A stretch of DNA of 64,000 nt from Lottia gigantea (Eukaryota; Mollusca; Gastropoda; Lottiidae), in the NCBI RefSeq assembly GCF_000327385.1, contig NW_008710315.1, positions 100,793-164,792 on the forward strand, given 5' to 3'. The position numbers were made by a program, and so were the translations under genes. Below the pieces are notes generated by a model. The model saw only the letters and a list, made by a program, of their open reading frames with translations. It searched no databases and had not been told where the DNA came from. This document shows positions 58,455 through 64,000 of this stretch, piece after piece; positions within the stretch are counted from its first letter, which is position 1; every line of letters begins with the position of its first letter.

Positions 58455-58862
58455 AAGACAATTACCGACATATTCGAGAGAGACAATACGACAATGTAAA
58501 ACTATGCGAGAGTAATTAGATCTACCGTAGCTAACGAATTAATGGGCTTGTAAAGGAGTTTTCTAAATTTTGTATGTGTATCGGGGCCACTAATTGTATC
58601 TGTTTGCATCATTCCAATTTTCAGTCAGATGTCTGTGGTTCTTTTAATTCCACAAAAAAAATGTTTGATGCCGTCAATATTCGCAAAATATGCATTATCG
58701 CATAGAGCCCTTTGCGATTAGTGACGTCATCGAACATGCCATATGTGTCCCCGATATACATAATTTTTTTTAGAAAATCTCTTTAGAATCCTTCTAAGCC
58801 TTAATATTTTTTTTAAATAAGTCTGAGATAATTAACGACATATTCGCGAGGGACAATACGAG
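58455..58862. repeat. 37-bp direct repeats flanking family J copy 3
   Basis: ATTACCGACATATTCGAG and AGAGACAATACGA at 58455-58490 recur as ATTAACGACATATTCGCG and AGGGACAATACGA at 58825-58862. The MITE at 58559-58777 lies between them, about 70 and 50 bp away from the repeats. Confidence 0.65.
58559..58777 (+). mobile_element. MITE family J, copy 3 (both ends present)
   Basis: Left end TTTTCTAAATTTTGTATGTG then TATCGGGGCCAC. Right end GTGTCCCCGATATACATAA then TTTTTTTTAGAAAA. The two are inverted over about 33 bp. The interior matches the copies at 45236 and 54300 (GCATCATTCCAATTTTCAG, CAGATGTCTGTGGTTC). Confidence 0.75.
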
Positions 58863-59262
58863 GGATATCGACGAAAAAAAAAATAAATTCAAAGTTAGAG
58901 CAAGACTGTCTGTGGAAAGAAATTATACAACCGGATTCATTGATATTGATGTCTGTATGAAGAATAACTGTGTCAATTGAACACGTAGCCATCTCGAAAT
59001 TGATGTTCATTAATTTATCTTCGTGTTCTTGCATAATGCGATAAACGTCTTGTCGTGACGTCAGTCCATTTCCCAGTAATCACGATTTGACAAAAATAGA
59101 ATAAAATCGACATTAAATTCAATAACGGAGATTGACATCAGCACATACAAGTTGGTGGTCGTAGAAATGTTGAAGGTGTACCGACAAATCCTGTTGACAT
59201 ACTAATCGTGATTAAAGAGAGATTAAATTAAAGAAACAGATGTACTGATATATTCGTCGTGA

Positions 59263-59286
59263 TATATATATATATATATATATATG
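59263..59286. repeat. (TA)n microsatellite
   Basis: About 12 uninterrupted TA units. A short ATACA repeat (about four units) follows at 59326-59344. Confidence 0.9.
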
Positions 59287-59379
59287 GTTATGTCTATGTA
59301 CCTATTTATATACGCTCCAATATAACAATACAATACAATACAATGTAGGCCCTATATAGTCTTCAAAAATACTAGAAAT

Positions 59380-59652
59380 TCACAAAAATAGCATAATTCC
59401 TTCAAAAATACCTCATACTAAGAATTTCACTTTATTTTTCTATGTCTCTTTTCTATATGGCAGAGTCTCGAGAAAAGACGAGTCGTCATTTTAACATTCA
59501 AACGCATATAATTCTAACTACACATGTATTTGAAAGCTCAAATGTCGCCGATGAGCTGTGATCACTATTACTGATTAGCTTAGCGTAGAAATTCCCGTTT
59601 CTGAGACTAAAGTACGATTGGAGAAAAAATGGCGAATCTGTTCCTTTAAAAA
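59380..59652 (-). mobile_element. Dispersed repeat family I, copy 4
   Basis: Reverse-strand copy: GAAAAGACGAGTCGTCATTT, CACATGTATTTGAAAGCTC, GCCGATGAGCTGTGATCAC, TATTACTGATTAGCTTAGCG, CCCGTTTCTGAGAC and TTCCTTTAAA at the end. Confidence 0.8.
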
Positions 59653-60291
59653 GAAAAGAATTAAAACAAGTTCACGAGTTCCAACCGTTAATCAAAAATC
59701 GAAGTCTCTGACAGGATTGAAGAAAATACAAAAGAACCATTTACATTAGTATTACTTGAGGACAACTTTTTATTGTGTAACTTTGACGAAAGCGTAGGTG
59801 TTTGGACAAGTTCTATAGAGGTTATGTTCTACTCTTACACGCCTTATCGTGTTCAATGCAAATAGAACAATATTGAAAATAGCAGTTAAAATAGCATACA
59901 TAATTTAATGGCACAAAAGGTTGATTGATTTAAAAACACAATAAACAGGGCAGGTCAGCGAAAATGCTTAATGCTTAAGTTGGTCTCTTTGGAAATTGAA
60001 AATGGCATTTCTTTCGATTTGTTTCTTTTGCAACTTGCAAAGACTAGTACACGAGGATCCTCTGATCGGATGTAGCAGAAAAATCCGAAGGACATGTTAC
60101 TTTTTCAGCCTATACCAAGATAATATTACACGCTTGTATGTGATTCCTTTATTGATATCATTGAAGTGAAACATGCGACTGTTTTGTATTACCAGAACAG
60201 TGGTATTAGCAAGCGGTGGCTTTTGAAAGGGAGAAGGGGTTTAAAACAAAAACTGAAATGAAGTGACCAAAGCAAGCGAACTCACTGAACA
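59653..60291. other. Nothing recognised
   Basis: Intronic sequence without supported features. Confidence 0.4.
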
Positions 60292-60425
60292 TAGACGTAA
60301 CATCTTCACAATGTCAAGCTATTATGAACTTCGCCTTATATCTCGACTGCAATAACCACTATTCTTGTATCATGGAATGCGATTTGATTGGATTGTATGT
60401 CAGCGAATACAGCCAATCCGAGCTT
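60292..60425 (+). repeat. Dispersed repeat family K, copy 3
   Basis: GTAACATCTTCACAATGTCA, AGCTATTATGAACTTCGCC, TATTCTTGTATCATGG and GAATACAGCCAATCC match 45965-46110. The first part also matches 15327-15400. Confidence 0.7.
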
Positions 60426-60826
60426 CATTTATAACGTGCACTCAAGGTATAAGTAAGAACTTCGAAATAGTTTGACATTGTCAAGATGTGACGCTATATC
60501 TTGCTTCTACTATAATCCTCGACAGGGAAGACTTCAGTAAGATAAGGTCACTACAAGAAGCCATATGTTAAACTGATTTCCTGCCTATCTCTGTTCAATT
60601 CCATTTCTGAAAGAAACTTCTTTACGTATTTGGTCTGATCACGCAAGGGAAACTTGTTTTTCGTGCTTATCACAGCTTTCCAGAAATAGTGTTTAACACG
60701 TTTTAAAGTTGGTTTTTTTAATATTTCATACAAAGGATATAAAATAAAGACGTAGTTCATAACAAGCAACGGTCATGTTCGATTTAGAAACATACTTCCA
60801 AATGAGGTAAAACCCCGATTAGAAAC

Positions 60827-60961
60827 AAGTGGCTCAACTAGATGAGTGTGGGCCTATGGACTTAATAGTAACATAATGCTCTTCTGCATTTTTTGTGGAG
60901 GTAGGGTCTCCCGTAGGGATGGGACTTGGTTTAACCAGTCCCTATGGTAGTTGAGTCACTG
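60827..60961 (+). mobile_element. hAT-like MITE, family D, copy 4 with 8-bp target duplication
   Basis: (A)AGTGGCTCAACTAGATGAG to TAGTTGAGTCACTG, 135 bp. Left flank TTAGAAAC and right flank TTTGAAAC match at seven of eight positions, the length expected for hAT insertions. The interior has TAATGCTCTTCTGCATTT and TTGGTTTAACCAGTCCC. Confidence 0.85.
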
Positions 60962-60984
60962 TTTGAAACATCACAAAAAAATTG

Positions 60985-61150
60985 ATACTGACAATCCTAC
61001 CTGTGAAACGAAACCCGAAGGCCAAAACAACATATTGGCAATACATCGGTTGCAGCTAATGAACTTTTCACTAAAGGAAGTATATCAATCATAAATGAGG
61101 ACATATTTCATAATGGAAAGTGCTATCAGGTGAAGAGTAAGCGTAAGTCA
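60985..61150 (+). repeat. Dispersed repeat family A, copy 5
   Basis: CCAAAACAACATATTGGCAA, TTGCAGCTAATGAACTTTTC, GTATATCAATCATAAATGAG, CATAATGGAAAGTGCTATCA and AAGAGTAAGCG follow the family order. The GATCCGAACCG block at its start is degraded. Confidence 0.65.
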
Positions 61151-61263
61151 ATTAATTCTCGACAAAAATAGTATAATTGTATAATTGTGTTATGGTTATG
61201 TTCACATTGTTTTACTATGCGACAAACGAACTCTATGAGAATCTGGATTTACAACGGCTACTA

Positions 61264-61704
61264 TCAACAGGCAGCACTTGAGTAAATGTGGATAATTGCA
61301 GAAGTCTTGTGTCTGACATCGCAGTTTCTGTCGGTCCTCATCAGTTGCTCATGTTTTACTATGTACCCAAATTGGGACCAGGTTGTCAGTCTGGGCTTTT
61401 GGAAGATGTGATCATCTAGTTGGTAGTAGTTTGTCAATTTCTGAAAGTCGACTGTGACGGTTCCAATGAAGATGTGATCATCCATATCGTAGTAGTTTGA
61501 CAAATTCTCAAAGTCGACTGTGACGGACCCAATGAAGATGTGATCATCCAGTTGATAGTAGTTTGACAATTTCTCAAAATCGACTGTGACGGATCCAATG
61601 AAGTGCCATGAATCGGCCTTGACCGCTTCTAGTATTAAATGACATAGAAATTGTTTGGCAGCTAACCTAATAATACTAGTGACCCAAAACCAACTACACG
61701 TATT
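61264..61704 (-). CDS. Unclassified open frame with three 22-residue repeats (candidate exon or gene remnant)
   Basis: Not recognised. On the minus strand the frame is open for 146 codons from just after a stop at 61705-61707 to a stop ending at 61264. The first Met appears only inside the repeats, so if coding it is an internal or last exon, or a remnant. Three direct 66-bp repeats (about 61402-61599) each encode NYYQLDDHIFIGSVTVDFEN-type peptides, with unit length an exact multiple of three. About half the differences between units are silent. Downstream residues (LTTWSQFGYIVKHEQLMRTD...) are less biased. It may instead be chance openness over a young tandem repeat. No neighbouring exon on this strand was found. 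Confidence 0.25.
   Translation of the reverse strand, partial: NTCSWFWVTSIIRLAAKQFLCHLILEAVKADSWHFIGSVTVDFEKLSNYYQLDDHIFIGSVTVDFENLSNYYDMDDHIFIGTVTVDFQKLTNYYQLDDHIFQKPRLTTWSQFGYIVKHEQLMRTDRNCDVRHKTSAIIHIYSSAAC
61402..61599. repeat. Tandem repeat, 66-bp unit, 3 copies
   Basis: GAAGATGTGATCATC starts at 61402, 61468 and 61534, with a truncated fourth start at 61600. Each unit has GTAGTAGTTTG, CTCAAAGTCGACTGTGACGG and CCAAT. The exact 66-bp spacing is retained without indels. Confidence 0.9.
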
Positions 61705-62411
61705 CTACGCGATTTCTGCATTAGCCACTACTCCTAAGAATACGTTGTATGAACAACTGACCTACAAAGTTATATCACATTGGAGACCACTTTAAAAGAA
61801 AAACAAAAGCAACAATATCGATACACGCAATAGTGTCACACTAACAAAATGAGTTTGGGTTTGGATGAATGTTGATCCATGGAGTTCATAAAGATTCTAG
61901 TTGCACACCACCTGCGTCATGTCAGCACCTTTTTATATATAATTAAGTGAAACGCAAATTTTAATTCAAGAGCACTTTGGAAATGAAACTGAAAAATTAG
62001 ATGGTAGCTTCAGAATAACATCGGCTTCATTTCCTTCTGCCAGGCAATTTTGACTATAGACATTATAGAAAGGAAATTAACAAAACCCTACTCTATTGAG
62101 AATATATTTTTTTTGTGATTTTGAAAATTGTAAGAACAGATTTGGAAAGGTTATTTAATTGTGTCTAATGGAGTTAGTTTCTGTATACCAGAAAGTTTAG
62201 ACGAATGCAATACCACTTAAATAATAATTGATATGTAGGCTTTCCAACACCATCTGCCAAGGTCTAAGTAATTATTGAAGTGAAGCTCAATGGCTTAAAC
62301 AGGAATCCAAGACTTCCTGAGAATTCCTCTATATTTCTGACCAGTGGTATTTTTTTTTGGGGGGGGGGGGGGGGAATAAAAGCACTAAAATTTGGTTAAA
62401 GGAATAGATTT
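61705..62411. other. Nothing recognised; long poly-G at about 62359-62374
   Basis: A homopolymer of about 16 G follows a T run near 62351, a stretch prone to assembly or length error. No other feature was seen. Confidence 0.5.
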
Positions 62412-62545
62412 CGGGGAAGGGAGGGTTTGATTCTCCCAAATGTACAGGCCTAGGGTGGAGCAGACACTTTATTTAGAAATTAGGATTAAGGGTCTTGATA
62501 TTGGGTTTTCTTCTGTTCTTATTCTGATCTGAAATTAGAAAAAAT
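62412..62545 (+). repeat. Dispersed repeat family M, copy 2
   Basis: GAAGGGAGGGTTTGATTCTC, CCTAGGGTGGAG, TCTTCTGTTCTTATTCTG and ATCTGAAATTA align with 29755-29965. It lies directly beside the Penelope-like fossil and may be part of the same insertion. Confidence 0.5.
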
Positions 62546-62578
62546 AACTCGCCCAATGGGCGAGAAGTATAGTATCTG

Positions 62579-63249
62579 TTATGTACTGATTGTTTTTAGT
62601 TTACTATGAACAATATTGTCATTTAAGTTCTTATTTTTTGAATATGCAACTATCATTTTTTGCTTATAGACATGGGGGAATTTCTCTTGAAGGCTCTTAT
62701 AGTGGGCATGAACTATCTTGTTTGCTCGATTGCTTGTTGTATTAAACGGGACAACAAAGGGTGCTATGCCTACATTATGATGAATATTTAGTCCTATAGG
62801 TCTTGCTGGATTCAATGTCTCAATCCAATGGGCCTCCCTAGATTGACGGAATTTGTTTTGCATCTACTGGACAAACATGGAGCACTTCTTAAACCTGGAG
62901 GTACTTGGGCATAAAGTCTGTTTTTAGCTGCTATCTGTGCTGAGGTGGAATTTTTTATGTTTCGTAAAAATCGTTTAGAGTACCCACGCTCTTTCAGTTT
63001 TGAGAAAACAATCGTACAGGCTTGGTTGAAATCAGAAGATCTTGTACAAATTCGATGAAATCGTAAAACTTGTGACTTAATTATACCAGAAAAGGTATGT
63101 TTAGGGTGAAAGGAGCTCTTGTGCAAGAGTTGATGAGTATCAGTTTCTTTGAAATACACTTTAATATCCAGTTTATTTGTTTCGGCTATGGAATCTCCAA
63201 ACAGTAAGCACCTTCTGCCTTCAATGCGACAACAGGCTCTATTGTACAC
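62579..63249 (-). mobile_element. Penelope-like retroelement fossil (region after the reverse transcriptase core)
   Basis: Minus-strand frames encode stretches typical of the part of Penelope-like polyproteins that follows the RT palm. One is a KETDTHQLLHKSSFHP-type block, followed by SQVLRFHRIC, FSKLKERGY and, further on, FNTTSNRANKIV, MIVAYSKNKNLND and IVHSKL. In the family these come before a GIY-YIG endonuclease. Neither the RT catalytic core nor the endonuclease is seen in the window. The element is broken and truncated at both ends, and clearly old. A LINE of another clade is a less likely alternative. Confidence 0.65.
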
Positions 63250-63484
63250 TTTTGAAGCGCATTCTACCTTCGGTTTGACCCTTTGACTTTGTCGTACACT
63301 TAGGAAATACTATTCTTGAATTACACCCAATATGCCAAAGACACGACAATATAGTTAAATTGGGTGGAATTGGGAGTGTACTTTCATATAAATGAGTCCA
63401 CATTTCATTAACCTAGTAAACTAGTAACCTAGTAAGAAGCCATACCCCTTCAAATTTTAGTAATTTTGAGAGTCAAACGTCCCA

Positions 63485-63712
63485 GACAAGTTCCGCGCGG
63501 TGGAGGGCTATTGGGCCATGGTGCTCTCTTCAGGCCAGCGAAAGGTCTTATTTTGAAGTGAAAATTAAGCCCTTTAAATGCCCAAATTTCATCTTAGCCC
63601 TTCCGAAAAAAGTCTTTTTTGGGACCTCTGGCAGCCCCCGGCCTCAAGGGGCTCCGGCGTCGGAGAGACAACTCATTATTGGCCCCCCAGACATTTTCTA
63701 GATAAGCCCCTG
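63485..63712 (+). mobile_element. Dispersed repeat family B, copy 3
   Basis: GGGCTATTGGGCCATGGTGC, TCTTCAGGCC, TTAAATGCCCAAATTTCATC, TTAGCCC, CAGCCCCCGGCCTCAAGGGG and the terminal TCTAGATAAGCCCCTG. This is the clearest copy and fixes the right end of the family. The region before it (63250-63484) and after it (63713-64000) shows nothing else. Confidence 0.65.
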
Positions 63713-64000
63713 GTTGAATAGTATATTCACGGCTACGTAAACTATCGAGAGTTGTCGAAAATGAATCAGTAACCGTTAAGTATACAATGCGAAATCCATT
63801 TTTCGTAATGAATGGTATCGAATGTCCGAGACAACTCCTAACCTTTGACAAAGCACATCCAAAATGGCTGACAATTTAAAAGGAGCAAGAAGTCAAATAG
63901 ATCAAATTGGTTTGAAATAGAAATATAATCCTTTAAAACCCGTCTTGATTCATCAATTTGACTGAATATAGTTTTATATTCCAAGCGACCTAGGGCAATC

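Larger units (their letters stand above)
57975..64000 (+). other. Start of intron 2 of the synaptotagmin-like gene, running to the window end
   Basis: Begins with GTAAGACTG after exon 2. No further + strand exon with a matching phase and acceptor was recognised, so the intron exceeds 6 kb. It holds the J, I, K, D, A, M and B copies and the Penelope-like fossil. Confidence 0.5.

Noticed and set aside
62345-62376. G-quadruplex regulatory element at the poly-G run
   Set aside because: A single homopolymer next to a T run is more simply a mononucleotide repeat or an assembly-uncertain stretch.

Overview
This is an A+T-rich, intron- and repeat-dominated stretch of an animal nuclear genome. A marine invertebrate is likely, and a mollusc is my best guess. 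The reasons are the very long introns, eukaryotic splice signals, tRNA-derived SINEs, a Penelope-like retroelement fossil, and a degenerate tandem repeat at 50.6-51.1 kb of a kind I associate with mollusc genomes. No bacterial, organellar or rRNA genes are visible, and no intact tRNA gene was seen. The species assignment is inference only.

Only one host gene can be supported, on the + strand. A strong 3' splice site at 32660 opens an exon with a 5' UTR carrying two very short uORFs. Its ATG is at 32925 and its coding part ends at a GTAAGA donor after 33324. After a 24.4-kb intron, a second exon (57766-57974) has a matching acceptor, a compatible phase (1) and another GTAAGA donor. Joined, the two exons give the first 203 residues of a single-pass membrane protein: a short N-terminal outside segment, one hydrophobic helix, a Cys/basic juxtamembrane stretch and a long Ser/Pro/Arg-rich cytoplasmic linker. 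This layout, and the linker end ...IDARLYEKK, fits the N-terminus of a synaptotagmin-type protein whose C2 domains would lie beyond the window. That family assignment is tentative. A TATA-box-like promoter with a possible non-coding first exon at about 20.74-20.98 kb could be the 5' end of the same gene.

The rest is a mosaic of tandem arrays and short dispersed elements. The arrays are: 210 bp at 1.8-2.6 kb; about 75 bp at 2.8-3.3; 32 bp at 4.6-6.2; 47 bp at 8.9-9.2; 35 bp at 10.5-11.3; about 77 bp at 26.3-26.9; 45 bp at 33.6-34.6; about 60 bp at 35.3-35.8; about 120 bp at 40.6-41.3; 41 bp at 47.8-48.8; about 150 bp at 50.6-51.1; and 66 bp at 61.4-61.6. Three of them (32, 45 and 41 bp) have higher-order structure, with blocks of about 452, 225 and 164 bp.

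The dispersed families were found by comparing the window with itself and are lettered A-M here. They include a hAT-like MITE (D, four copies with terminal inverted repeats and likely 8-bp target duplications), a 115-bp fold-back element (E, three copies), several other inverted-repeat MITEs (G, H, J), and SINE-like families (F and two tRNA-headed copies). One Penelope-like retroelement fossil lies at 62.6-63.2 kb. Nearly all of the longer translated frames in the window fall inside these repeats and are not taken as genes.
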